From Syngnathus acus (taxonomy: Eukaryota > Chordata > Actinopteri > Syngnathiformes > Syngnathidae), in contig NC_051092.1 in the NCBI RefSeq assembly GCF_901709675.1, positions 14,792,991 to 14,856,990 of the forward strand: 64,000 nucleotides of DNA, read 5' to 3'. This document shows, in pieces, positions 10,448-21,205 of the stretch (position 1 is the first letter of the stretch; each line of letters begins with the position of its first letter). Under the pieces are notes generated by a model. It searched no databases and had not been told where the DNA came from. It saw only the letters and a list, made by a program, of their open reading frames with translations. The position numbers were made by a program, and so were the translations under genes.

Positions 10448-13400
10448 ATGAGACTTCCTAAAATGGATGTGTCCAAGATAGAAGGGATAACTCCAATCTT
10501 AGAAGGCATTGAGGATGCTGATAGTGAGCAAGCAGATAAAACTCTTAAGGGGGAGACTGAAATAAGTGAAGGCAAACGACCTGCCCCAGAAGATGAAATA
10601 AGAAGAAGTGAAAGATCTAGAAGGCTCACTGAGAAGGGACAAGGACTCGAAGAGACTAAACTCAAAGGTCTCCAACATCGTTTCTCACGTACCTATGACA
10701 AGTGGAAGATTCTTGCTAAGAAACCAAGGAAGGAGATAGAGGGAGCCTCTTCTCAAGAGAACCTACAAACTCTCATCAACAAGATAAAAGAAGCATCAAA
10801 TGATGTACAGCAGGCGTACGAAGACCTGCGCAAATGCATAATCCCTGATAAAGAGACACGCCGTCGAACAGACACCTGCGACACTGTCTCAAGGCAGATA
10901 TTAGAGCATGCTTGGAACCATCTCCAAGACAAAGATAACGAGCAAGAAATAGAGTGGTTTGAGACTGGCTCTGTGTTCTCATTAGAAGTATCAGAAGCAT
11001 GCAGTGCAAGCTCAAGATCATCACTCTCAAGTAGATCCTCATGTAAATCTTCAAAAATAAGTGAAGCTGCAGCAGAATTAGCAGCAAATGAAGCCACTTT
11101 GGAAGTCCAAGAGCAAGTGGAGCGTGAGGAACGTGAACTCAGAAACCTAGAAGCTGAGTACAGACAAAGGCTTGCACAACAAGAAGAAGAATGTGCTGCA
11201 AATAAACAGGTCTTGGAAGAAAAGCGCAGAAAGATAGAACGCTTAGAGACCATAAAAAAGATGAATGCCGCCAAGGCCAAACTAGAAGTGTATAAACAAG
11301 AACAAGGCTCAACCTCAGACTTGCTGGATCTATTCAAGGATTATAAGCCCAAACGAGAAAGGCTTACATTCGACTCAAAACCTGCTGTCACGCCACAACT
11401 AATCACAAGGATGCAATCTTCTATAACTACTCCCAAAGAGGATAGCACAACTGATTTCGCCAAGGTACTAGCAGAGTCCTTCAGTGTAAGCCGTCTCCCA
11501 GCACCAGAGCCTGCTGTTTTCAGTGGAGATCCACTAAAGTACAAGGGCTGGAAAATGTCTTTTCAAACGCTGATAGGCAGAAAGAATATACCAGCGAATG
11601 AAAAAATCTACTACCTACAAAAATATGTTGGCGGACCAGCAAGGAAAGCCATTGAGGGATACTTCCTTCTGGGAACAGATGCAGCCTATCAGACAGCGCT
11701 CGATGTCCTGGAAAAAAGATATGGAAGCTCCTTTATGGTTGCTAAGGCTTTCAGAGATAAGCTGGCCTCATGGCCAAACATAGGACCCAAGGAAAGCATT
11801 CAGCTACGAGAGTTCTCAGACTTCCTTCAAGGCTGTCAAGCAGCCATGTCGCAAATAAAGAGCCTGGAGGTCCTTAACGACTGTGGTGAAAACCAACGAA
11901 TGCTCTCCAAGCTCCCCGACTGGCTTACAGCAAGATGGAACCGAAGGGTGACCAGGATGGAAAAGGAAAATGAGACTTTCCCCAGCTTCGATCAGTTCGT
12001 GGAATTCGTCACAGAGGAAGCCGATATAGCTTGTAATCCGATTACCTCCCTTCACGCTCTGAAGTCTGGAGATGGTGGAAAGGAGAAGCCACAAAAAACA
12101 CGAAGTGTTGGTGCTAAGGTGCTAGCAAGTAGCTCTGAAGAGAAAACAGATGCTAAAGGATGTGTATTCTGTGAGAAGTCAAATCATGGCTTACAGACAT
12201 GTCGAAAGTTCTTGAAAGAGACAACTGCAGAACGAGTCAAGTTTGTGAAAACAAACAAGCTCTGCTTTGGATGTTTGAAATCAGGACATCAGTCCAAGAA
12301 CTGTGAGAAGAGAAGCATTTGTGAGACATGCAAAAGGAAGCATCCAACATGTCTACATGAAAATCGTCCAAGGGAAGACGATAGGAAAGAACAAGAGGAT
12401 GGCGAAAGAAAGGAGAGTGGGAGACGCTTTAAGAAAAAGGAAGACTTATCAGAGTCTGAAGAGAAAGAAGAGACACCAGTAGAGGCAACAGCTAACAGAG
12501 TGGTGCAAGACAAGAGGAGCACCTATTCCTCCACAGTTGTTCCTGTATGGCTGTCCACAGCAAGTAATCCAGAGCAGGAAGTGCTCGTATACGCTCTATT
12601 GGACAACCAAAGCGACACCACCTTCATCCTGCAAGAAACGGCAGAAGTGTTAGTTACAGAGAAACAGCCTGTGCAATTAAAGCTCTCCACGATGTCATCC
12701 AAAGATACCGTCATCCAGAGTCAGAAGTTAACTGGACTGCAGGTCAGAGGTTATAATGAGACAAGGAAAATATCTCTCCCAGTAACCTACACAAGAGAGT
12801 TTATTCCTGCAAACCTAAGTCATGTCCCCATACCTGAGACAGCAAGATCATGGCCTCACCTAGAGCACCTTGCTGGAGAGATCACTCCTTTATGTGACTG
12901 TGAGATTGGCCTGCTCATAGGCTACAACTGTTCTCAGGCCCTGTTGCCCAGAGAAGTGGTGTCAGGAAAGGATAATGAGCCTTTCGCTCAACGAACAGAC
13001 TTGGGCTGGAGTATAGTTGGCTGTGCAGATCCCTGCGTCGATTATGGAGATGCAATTGGAAGCAGCCACAGGATCGTTGTGAAACAAGTGACTCCACACA
13101 TTGAGTCACAGGCTTATCAACCAAGTGAAGTACGATATATATATCGAACACAAATCAAGGAAGTCATCACACCACCAGAAGTCATTAAGGCACTCGAATC
13201 AGACTTCAACGAAAGAATAGCCGAAGATGCTCATATCTCACAGGAAGATCTACGTTTTCTATCCATAATGGAGGAAGGAATCAAAGCGAAGCCAGACGGA
13301 CGTTGCGAAATGCCTCTCCCATTTAAAGAAGAAAGGCCAAGCCTGCCACAGAACAGAATCTGTGCAGATCACCGTCTCAAGTGTCTCAGAAAGAGATTGG

Positions 13401-16400
13401 ATAGGGACGAGCAATATCGGAAGGACTACAAGACCTTCATGAGTGAGATGATTGCACGCGGAGATGCAGAGAAAGTCACAGAAGAACAACTTGACAAAAG
13501 CCCGTCCTGGTACATTCCTCATCACGGGGTGTATCACCCTCATAAACCTGGGAAGATACGGGTCGTGTTCGACTGCTCAGCCAAGTACCAAGGCATGTCA
13601 CTGAATGACCACCTGCTTACCGGACCGGAACTGACAAACACCTTGGTAGGCGTGCTCTGTCGCTTTCGCAAGGGTCCAGTAGCGATCATGTGTGATGTGG
13701 AACGCATGTTCCATCAGTTTCATGTCAGACCAGAGGACAGAGACTATTTGAGGTTTCTGTGGTGGGAAGACGGCGACCTACAGTCAGAACCAGCGGTCTA
13801 CCGCATGAAAGTACACCTGTTTGGGGCGGCCTCATCACCCGGCTGCGCAAACTATGGCCTCAAACACATCGCTGCACAAGGACAAGGTCACTTCAAAGAA
13901 ACATCCATTAGATTCATAGAAAGAAACTTCTATGTGGATGATGGACTAACAAGTGTGACAACTGAAGAAGAAGCAATACAGTTAGTCGCTGAAGCAAGAG
14001 AAATCTGCAGTAATGGCAAGCTGCGAATTCACAAGTTCATCTCCAATCGCCAGAAAGTACTTGCATCGATTCCCAAAGAAGAGTGTGCTGAAATAGTACG
14101 TAATCAAGATTTAGCCAAAGGCGAGCCGCAGATTGAGAGGGCTCTGGGTGTCGAGTGGTGTGTTGCCTCCGACCAGTTCCAATTCAGAGTAGTGGTCAAA
14201 GAGCGTCCGCTCTCTAGAAGAGGAGTGTTGTCGATGGTAGCCTCTATTTTTGACCCACTCGGGTTTGTAGCACCTTTCATTCTCGTTGGAAAACAAATAC
14301 TACAGCAGATGTGCCGTGACAAGATCGGATGGGATGAGCCTTTACCTGCTGATTTACGGCCACAATGGGAATCTTGGTTCCTAGACCTACAGAACATCGC
14401 TGACATCAAGATTCAACGATGCTACCTACCAGACGGTTTCAAAGAGGTCCAAAGATATGAACTTCATCATTTCTCAGATGCAAGTGTCACAGGCTACGGA
14501 GAGTGTTCTTACCTGAGAGCAATAGACACATCCGGACAAATCCACTGTTCCTTGGTCATGGCCAAGGCAAGAGTTGCCCCCACGAAGGTAACTACAGTGC
14601 CAAGACTTGAGCTGTCCGCAGCTGTTGTTGCTGTGCGGACTAGCGACCTGCTGAAAAGGGAGTTGGAATTAGAAGATGCTCAGGAAATCTTTTGGACAGA
14701 CTCAAAGGTCGTGCTTGGATATATCAACAACGACGCCAGAAGATTTCATGTATTCGTGGCCAACCGCATTCAGCGAATCAAGAACAGTACCAAGCCCAGT
14801 CAATGGAGATATGTGGCTTCAGAAGAAAACCCTGCAGACCACGCATCAAGGGGTCTCAGGGCAAAAGAGCTCATCGAGTCTAACTGGTTTACTGGCCCCG
14901 AATTTCTCTGGCGTGAAGAACTTCCCAGCGGAGACATCAAGGTGGGAGAGATGTTAGCAGAAGACACTGAAGTTCGAAAGGCCTTCGTGGGCAAGACCTT
15001 GACGACGGAAGACTCACTGCTTGATCGCTTCCAGAAGTTCTCCAGCTGGATGATGTTAGTCAAAGCCATCGCTAGACTCAAACGACGTGTCAAAGAGCTC
15101 AAGGGTCTGACAGAAAGAATCAATGAAGCCACAAGTCTCGAAGAAAGAAAAGAAGCAGAAATCACGATCATAGGCATTGTCCAAAGAGAAACCTTATCAA
15201 AGGATATACAAGGTCTTCAAACTAAGAAGGACATAAGCAAGGACAACAGACTATCCAAACTAAACCCTTACCTGGACCAGCAAGGTATCCTAAGGGTGGG
15301 AGGTCGACTGGAACGTGCTGCACTGCATCGACACATCAAGCATCCAGCAGTCTTGCCTAAGAACAGCCACATAACAACACTACTGATCCAGCACTACCAC
15401 CAAAGGGTGCAGCATCAAGGACGTGGCATAACAATGAATGAGCTACGATCAAACGGAATCTGGATACTTGGATGCAGTCAAGCGGTGTCATCCTACATCT
15501 ACAAGTGTGTCAAGTGTAGAAAGTTCAGAAGGTGTACGGAGAACCAACGAATGGCAGACTTACCTCATGAACGGATGGAGACCACTCCTCCCTTTACCTA
15601 TTGTGGGATGGATTGTTTTGGTCCTTTCTACGTCAAGGAAGGAAGAAAGGAGTTAAAGCGCTACGGTCTGCTACTCACCTGTTTGTGTTCTCGCGCCGTA
15701 CACATAGAGCTACTTGATGACATGACTACTGACGCTTTTATCAATGCGCTCCGCGCATTCATCGCTCTACGAGGAAATGTTCGACAACTTCGATCAGACC
15801 AAGGTACGAACTTTGTGGGTGCGAGACGCGAGTTCCTTGAAGCTGTAAAAGAGATGGATCAAGAGAGCCTAAAAGAACTTGGCTGTGAGTTTGTGATGAA
15901 CACTCCTTCTGCAAGCCACATGGGCGGCGCCTGGGAAAGGCACATCAGGACCATTAGGAGTGTGCTGACATCCATCCTGGATCAGTCTTCTCGAAGACTG
16001 GATAGCTCATCTTTGAGGACTTACCTGTACGAGGTAATGGCAATCATAAACAGCAGACCTCTAACTACTCACCTTCTCAATGATCCCACAGGGCCACAGC
16101 CTCTAACGCCTAATCACATTTTGACGATGAAATCCTCGATAGTCCTGTCTCCTCCTGGAAAGTTTGTGAAGGAAGACCTGTACTTACGGAAAAGATGGCG
16201 TAGAGTGCAATACTTAACTGAAGAATTCTGGTCCCGATGGAAGAAAGAGTACCTGTTGAATCTACAACAGAGAGAAAAATGGAACAAGACGAAGAGAAAT
16301 GCAAAGATCAATGACATAGTGATTATAAAGGATGAAAATACACCAAGAAATGAATGGAAGCTGGCTAAGGTCACACAAGTGTACCCAAGTGAAGATGGTC

Positions 16401-16525
16401 ATGTGAGGAAGATACAGTTATTGATCAGCGACTCAGAACTAAATGACACTGGAAAACGAGTCAACAAGCAAACCTACCTGGAGAGACCTATACATAAGAC
16501 TGTGACCTTGCTTGAAGCAGAATGA
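10448..16525 (+). CDS. BEL/Pao Gag-Pol polyprotein, intact
   Basis: This is one uninterrupted 2025-codon frame. Order: coiled-coil-like Gag N-terminus; a DUF1759-like capsid region from about residue 350 (FSGDPLKYKGW); Cys/His zinc knuckles at about 575-640; an aspartic protease near 714 (LLDNQSDTTF); reverse transcriptase with the YVDD active site near 1161; RNase H (SDAS, TDSK); an integrase zinc-binding HHCC region near 1645-1690; integrase core residues D (near 1720), D (near 1784, RSDQGTNF) and E (near 1829, GGAWERH); and a C-terminal DUF5641-like segment. It has the length and layout of a complete BEL/Pao polyprotein. With matching LTRs on both sides it could be active. The first ATG is used; a later Met at residue 6 is possible. 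Confidence 0.95.
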   Translation: MRLPKMDVSKIEGITPILEGIEDADSEQADKTLKGETEISEGKRPAPEDEIRRSERSRRLTEKGQGLEETKLKGLQHRFSRTYDKWKILAKKPRKEIEGASSQENLQTLINKIKEASNDVQQAYEDLRKCIIPDKETRRRTDTCDTVSRQILEHAWNHLQDKDNEQEIEWFETGSVFSLEVSEACSASSRSSLSSRSSCKSSKISEAAAELAANEATLEVQEQVEREERELRNLEAEYRQRLAQQEEECAANKQVLEEKRRKIERLETIKKMNAAKAKLEVYKQEQGSTSDLLDLFKDYKPKRERLTFDSKPAVTPQLITRMQSSITTPKEDSTTDFAKVLAESFSVSRLPAPEPAVFSGDPLKYKGWKMSFQTLIGRKNIPANEKIYYLQKYVGGPARKAIEGYFLLGTDAAYQTALDVLEKRYGSSFMVAKAFRDKLASWPNIGPKESIQLREFSDFLQGCQAAMSQIKSLEVLNDCGENQRMLSKLPDWLTARWNRRVTRMEKENETFPSFDQFVEFVTEEADIACNPITSLHALKSGDGGKEKPQKTRSVGAKVLASSSEEKTDAKGCVFCEKSNHGLQTCRKFLKETTAERVKFVKTNKLCFGCLKSGHQSKNCEKRSICETCKRKHPTCLHENRPREDDRKEQEDGERKESGRRFKKKEDLSESEEKEETPVEATANRVVQDKRSTYSSTVVPVWLSTASNPEQEVLVYALLDNQSDTTFILQETAEVLVTEKQPVQLKLSTMSSKDTVIQSQKLTGLQVRGYNETRKISLPVTYTREFIPANLSHVPIPETARSWPHLEHLAGEITPLCDCEIGLLIGYNCSQALLPREVVSGKDNEPFAQRTDLGWSIVGCADPCVDYGDAIGSSHRIVVKQVTPHIESQAYQPSEVRYIYRTQIKEVITPPEVIKALESDFNERIAEDAHISQEDLRFLSIMEEGIKAKPDGRCEMPLPFKEERPSLPQNRICADHRLKCLRKRLDRDEQYRKDYKTFMSEMIARGDAEKVTEEQLDKSPSWYIPHHGVYHPHKPGKIRVVFDCSAKYQGMSLNDHLLTGPELTNTLVGVLCRFRKGPVAIMCDVERMFHQFHVRPEDRDYLRFLWWEDGDLQSEPAVYRMKVHLFGAASSPGCANYGLKHIAAQGQGHFKETSIRFIERNFYVDDGLTSVTTEEEAIQLVAEAREICSNGKLRIHKFISNRQKVLASIPKEECAEIVRNQDLAKGEPQIERALGVEWCVASDQFQFRVVVKERPLSRRGVLSMVASIFDPLGFVAPFILVGKQILQQMCRDKIGWDEPLPADLRPQWESWFLDLQNIADIKIQRCYLPDGFKEVQRYELHHFSDASVTGYGECSYLRAIDTSGQIHCSLVMAKARVAPTKVTTVPRLELSAAVVAVRTSDLLKRELELEDAQEIFWTDSKVVLGYINNDARRFHVFVANRIQRIKNSTKPSQWRYVASEENPADHASRGLRAKELIESNWFTGPEFLWREELPSGDIKVGEMLAEDTEVRKAFVGKTLTTEDSLLDRFQKFSSWMMLVKAIARLKRRVKELKGLTERINEATSLEERKEAEITIIGIVQRETLSKDIQGLQTKKDISKDNRLSKLNPYLDQQGILRVGGRLERAALHRHIKHPAVLPKNSHITTLLIQHYHQRVQHQGRGITMNELRSNGIWILGCSQAVSSYIYKCVKCRKFRRCTENQRMADLPHERMETTPPFTYCGMDCFGPFYVKEGRKELKRYGLLLTCLCSRAVHIELLDDMTTDAFINALRAFIALRGNVRQLRSDQGTNFVGARREFLEAVKEMDQESLKELGCEFVMNTPSASHMGGAWERHIRTIRSVLTSILDQSSRRLDSSSLRTYLYEVMAIINSRPLTTHLLNDPTGPQPLTPNHILTMKSSIVLSPPGKFVKEDLYLRKRWRRVQYLTEEFWSRWKKEYLLNLQQREKWNKTKRNAKINDIVIIKDENTPRNEWKLAKVTQVYPSEDGHVRKIQLLISDSELNDTGKRVNKQTYLERPIHKTVTLLEAE

Positions 16526-16697
16526 GAGCCTCCAGTCTACCCTCTCTAGAGCTCCCCTCCCTAGCGCCAGCTAGCTTATGACCTAATCCTTAGTTATAGT
16601 TACCTCAATTATACTTACCTCAGTTATACTTACCCTTTTTCTCTTAGTCCTACTCATCTCAGATAGTTGAAGAAAATCACAAGTGATTTGGTGGGAG
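16526..16697 (+). other. BEL/Pao 3' untranslated region with polypurine end
   Basis: The short gap between the Gag-Pol stop and the right LTR contains three similar ttatacttacc units and ends in ggtgggag, a short purine run placed where the polypurine tract is expected. Confidence 0.6.
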
Positions 16698-17251
16698 TGT
16701 AGCTGCCATAAGAAAATGCACTGATATGTAACGTTTTGAGCTAAGCTCTGTTTCCAAGTGGGAACCAATTTTAGTTTTTGTGTTAGCGGTTCCTTTTTGT
16801 GAGTTACACAAGGGCGAGTGTGTCTGATTTTGAGCCACCGGGTGGCGACGTTTTCCGTTTGCATAAGCAAGTGATGAAGAAGGCAAGGAATGCTTATTTA
16901 GTTTCCTTTATGATAGCATTTTTGTTTATTGGTGAAACCGGAGTTTTGAAGACCTGTATTGTCAAGATTTACGTTTTTCTTCGTTTTCTCCCTCGAGCAA
17001 ATGCGGCAATGAGGTAATCCTTAGATGTTAGCCATGCTATGTTATGTTAGCAAGAACATGACGAATGTGTTTTAAGTGCATGAGCAGATTTAAGTTATTT
17101 TGTGTGTAACGTTTATTGTTCTCTGTGAGAACTTTTTATGTTAATAGTCTTTATGTCTTTTAGTTCTCACGGCATGTGTGTGGAGAAGGAGTTTAATAAA
17201 TGCCCGTTTTGAAGAACTGCTTGTACGCCTGATTGACAAGAGGGAGCTACA
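16698..17251 (+). mobile_element. BEL/Pao element, right LTR
   Basis: It has the same 554-bp length and, on reading, the same sequence as the left LTR, followed by CCGTA (17252-17256). No difference between the LTRs means little time since insertion, unless gene conversion occurred. Confidence 0.95.
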
Positions 17252-18008
17252 CCGTATGTAACAACAAAAGGGTAAACAGAATTGGTACCTTAATACACAC
17301 AGTGAGTCCAAGGGCGGACATAAACAATAATACTTAACAGCACCCCATTCAATTCACCAACCAGTTCTCGCTCGCACCCCTAACCCTAACCCTATATAAT
17401 TATTATAATAATAATTGGTTTACTTTACAGCTATAAGGCTTAATTAGCATTATCCCTAATGCCAATTAACACAGTGACTTCTTGATTTCCAGAATTTTTC
17501 ACTCTTTTCAGTTATCCCCGAAAATTTTTAAATTTCCCCCAGGGTATCCTCGCACCCCCTAGGAAGCATCCTCGGTGCGAGCACCCCCGGTTAAGAACTA
17601 CTGCTATAATCGACCCGAAAAAAATGTCCGGGGGGACTTTAAAAATCGTCCGGGATTTTGTTGGACTGACTCTAATATATTACATGTACAGTACATTGTC
17701 AATAGTGAATTGTTGTTATATGTAACAAAGACGTCTCACACGTAATCGTTATAAGTATGTTCTCTTTTTATGTCCTTCGAAGTACTGTTGGTTCACTTTA
17801 TAGCAGCCGTCAATCCCTTTCTCCTGCTCTCTCTACAACAGTTACTGCTATCCGTACAAATAGAATTGCCACGCCGTTCCATTTCACTCAATCGCAGGTT
17901 TTTCTGTATCGTTCGCGAATTAAGTCACGCCCTTCTCCTCAAATCTAGTGACTTTGCTACGAAGTAGGATGGGCTGGCCAGACTACACCGAGTGTTTTAC
18001 ATGCAATG

Positions 18009-18180
18009 CTGAAACGAAAATGCACGTTCACGGAGGAGTTGAATAAAAACATCCCCGTGCTTTCGCCAGGGTCGTGATCCTTATGAAGCTGAGTGCTTGA
18101 CATGCAAGGCAGGCACTTACGTGTCTGTGGCAGATAAAGGTGCCAAGGCACCACGCAAGAGGAGGACTGAAAAAGAGTCC
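18009..18180 (+). pseudogene. Fragment of a transposase-like N-terminus
   Basis: An ATG at 18009 opens a short basic reading (LKRKCTFTEEL...) that meets a stop near 18077. It continues in another frame with a Cys-x2-Cys pair (ECLTCKA) and a basic end (APRKRRTEKE). This resembles the first exon of hAT-like, zinc-finger-bearing transposase genes, but is too short and broken to be sure. The flanks 17612-18008 and 18181-18734 hold no gene; 18360-18392 is a C-run and CA microsatellite. Confidence 0.35.
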
Positions 18181-18360
18181 CTTCTTTTTCTTCAAATGCA
18201 CCGATGGCCGTATTTCTTTTGTCTTTTTTTACTTAGTGTACCACTTTAAAACTCAAAAATGTCCGTGTACACATGTTTTTGTTAGTGTAAATATGTTTTT
18301 GTTATTGTATATATGTTGTTTTGTGTTATTCGGGCCAATAAATGTTGGGACACAAATGAC

Positions 18361-18391
<31 letters not shown>

Positions 18392-18734
18392 ACCCAAAAA
18401 AATGACCACGCCCCCTCCCAAAAAAGGTGTCCTCTTGTTCAGAAACTCAAATCTGTTCACGCCGGCCCGGTTCAATAACGTCTCGTTAACAGACATCCTC
18501 CAACATTGCGAGACAGTGACACACATCACAGCCGTAACACACATTTAATACATACCTCTTCATTTATATATTGTGTAATGAACATTTGTTTGCATCATTA
18601 TCTATTTTTTTTCTGTAATTTCTTTGCGCGTGTAATGTTAAGACATTGCGGTATTTTCTTTCCTTACAGTATTTCAAATGCACTGTTCTGTGTTCTCAGG
18701 TTTTCTCAAGTTGCATTATTAAGACATTGAAATA

Positions 18735-19681
18735 CCGTTTTTCTCCATGTATAATGCGCCCCCATGTATAATACGCACCCTAAAAATGGCATGTCGATGC
18801 TGGAAAAAAGCCTGTACCCATGTATAATACGCACCCAAATTTTGACTATTTTTTTTTTTTTTTTCTTTTTTTTCTTTTTTTTTTAAAGTCCCAATGATCG
18901 TCACACACGCGTCTGGGTGTGGTGAAATTTGTCCTCTGCATTTGACCCATCCCCGTGTGATTTTGATCCATCCCCTGGGGGAGAGGGGAGCAGTGAGCAG
19001 CAGCGGCGCCGCGCTCGGGAATCATTTGGTGATCTAACCCCCCAATTCCAACCCTTAATGCTGAGTGCCAAGCACGGAGGCAATGGGTCCCATTTTTATA
19101 GTCTTTGGTATGACCCGGCCGGGTTACTTAAGTCCGTAAACATAAAATTATTTCAGAAAAAAGATCATCTTTGGGAACAACCGGATGTTATTCTGCCGGT
19201 CAGTATCACTGCGCATGCAGTAGCAAACTCGATAGCGAAGAAATATGTGAGACTCTCAACGGGATCACCAATATTTGAGTGATGTTCCAGTTATTTATCA
19301 CAATTATTTATTATTATAATAATAATATATATAATATATATAATAATTATTTATTTATTATTCACAATTGTCATGGTGATCTTTCTGGTGATTTCTTAAC
19401 TAGGCTGGATGTATTTTTTTTGTTGCCGTTGATTTCTCCGACTGCCCAGAAAGGCACCACCGCGATCAGTTAGGTTAAAATGAAAAGAGAGGAAAGTGAC
19501 GTTGTAAAGAACCATCCGTGACAAGATTTTCTTCAAAAATTGTTGTACCATGATTTTCTTCACAAAAAAAAAAAAAAAAAAAAAGAAAATTAAAAAACAT
19601 TTTACCCATGTATAATGCGCACCCCAGATTTTAGGACAATAAATTAGTTAAATTTTGCGCATTATACATGGAAAAAAACGG
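18735..19681. mobile_element. TA-flanked MITE carrying SINE sequence, copy 1
   Basis: Ends are CCGTTTTTCTCCATG and CATGGAAAAAAACGG, flanked by TA (18733-18734, 19682-19683). Subterminal repeats read 'tgtataatgcgc' and 'tgtataatacgc'. Interior bases 18900-19125 are a minus-strand SINE body lacking its tRNA head. A nearly identical second copy is at 33063-34015. The frames across it are not real genes. Confidence 0.85.
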
Positions 19682-19860
19682 TACAATTTTCTTTGATTCC
19701 CCCCCCACTGTAACATTTTGCCCTGCAGTACTTCAAACAACCGTCTACCTATAACAAAAAGTCAAAGTTGCAAACAGATAAGAGCGTGTTAAAATTAGAT
19801 GACGCCAACTGAGAACAGTTGCCTGTTGTACTAAGTTCATCTTGTTTTTTCTTTTTCAAT

Positions 19861-20824
19861 TACTTCACTGGTTCTTCTATATCAAACAATTTGTTTTAGG
19901 TTCATTTACCTGACATGTTTCGGCGGATCGAAGGCGGAAGGATCCGCCGAAACATGTCAGGTAAATGAACCTAAAACAAATTGTTTGATATAGAACAGTG
20001 GTTCCCAAACTTTTGCAGGCTGGCGCCCCCTTTGGCTCCCCAGTGAATTCCTAGCGCCCCCCCCCCAAGGCATTTATATAAATAAATAATACATTTATAT
20101 AAATAAATAAATAATACATTTATAATATCATTACCATTACGTTGAATTAGTGGGAGCACTGAGTTTGTTTCTCAGAAACGAGCCGGTCCCATCTAGACGT
20201 AATCGGAGACAATGACACCCGAAGTGATTTAAGGTTTGTCTTTTATTGCAGGATGCTTGGTCTCCATGTGTTGAAGCAGTTTTGAATGCTTCACTGCCTG
20301 GTTAGTTAGCCTGTCGCCACATATTAGCTTTGCGGGCTCGACTGGGGAAACATGTCACGTGACCGGGACGAGTGTCTTGACCTGAATTAATTGATCGTCG
20401 ATAAAAAAAAAAAATCTGTGCGGCTTGGCGGCCCGGTACCAAGTGACCCACGGACCGGTACCGGTCCGCGGCCCGGTGGTTGGGGACCACTGCCCTAACC
20501 AGCTCAACACAACACGGCGCGTTCTGGCGAGTCCCCAATTTCATGTTGACTTGAACTCAAGATGATGTTGACCGCCAGAATGCGGTTTTTATTATAAGAT
20601 AAAATTCTGAACATTACAAGCTTGAAATTACAAACCTGAGCTTTTGCTTTTGTAGTCTATGCTGTCGGATCTGACTGGGCCAGAGCGGCGTGTTGTGTAC
20701 AAATCGACTGCCGCCCCCCTACCGCCCCTTTCTTCCTCACCGCCCCCCCAGATCTTTCCACCGCCCCCAGGGGGGCGGTACCGCCCACTTTGGGAACCAC
20801 TGATATAGAAGAACCAGTGAAGTA
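19861..20824. repeat. Perfect 69-nt inverted repeat split by a MITE
   Basis: Left arm 19861-19929, loop 19930-19940 (11 nt), right arm 19941-19995 continuing at 20811-20824 after the MITE. With the MITE and one copy of its target duplication removed, I find no mismatch in 69 pairs. The arms share no similarity with the MITE. This is a snap-back sequence of unknown origin. Confidence 0.85.
19996..20802. mobile_element. hAT MITE (CAGTGGTTCCCAAAC ends), copy 1
   Basis: It is bounded by CAGTGGTTCCCAAAC and its complement, with an exact 8-bp duplication ATATAGAA (19988-19995, 20803-20810). The interior contains a piece of a second MITE family (ggcggcccggtacc..ggttggggaccactg) that is complete at 43429-44179. 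A related copy lies at 29912-30739. No transposase. Confidence 0.9.
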
Positions 20825-21205
20825 AGTAGTTGCCTGTTGTGACTGTCAAATTATTTGTTACATTAAGGAAAGACAAAGAACAAATGTTGTTCAACAAGAC
20901 TCGCCTAATAGAAACCAACGTTTGTAAGTGTGAGAACAAAAGCAAACTTAATTAAATGCCTCACCCTAATGACAGTGTGACCTTCAATTAAATGACGCAC
21001 CCTAATGACGGCAGAATACTTCCGAGGGCTGATAAAGCAATTTCTATCTTTCATTAGCTGCTGTGATACAACAAAGAAAACATCTGAACGGGAATGAATG
21101 GGGTTCTTCAAAAGAAGACTTTGTTGGGCATGTTGTTTTTGTTTTTGTTTGATTCCCCCCGACTGTAACATTTTGCCCTACAGTACTTCAAACAACCGTC
21201 TAGCC
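20825..21205. other. Old repeat sequence between MITEs, no gene
   Basis: Segments resemble 19690-19830 ('ctgtaacattttgccct-cagtacttcaaacaaccgtct') and 36400-36640 ('cctaatgac-g-gtgacct', 'ttcatcagcagct'). This points to a dispersed repeat that I cannot name. Confidence 0.4.

Larger units (their letters stand above)
9030..17603. mobile_element. hAT-type MITE, split by a BEL/Pao element
   Basis: Ends are CAGTGGTTCTTAACC (9030) and its complement ending at 17603. They are flanked by an exact 8-bp duplication CTATAATC (9022-9029, 17604-17611), the hAT signature. Removing the LTR element and one of its 5-bp duplications leaves about 640 bp with no transposase. The MITE must predate the BEL insertion. 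Confidence 0.9.

Noticed and set aside
12289-14409. Minus-strand frames inside the BEL polyprotein
   Set aside because: Shadows of the long plus-strand coding frame.
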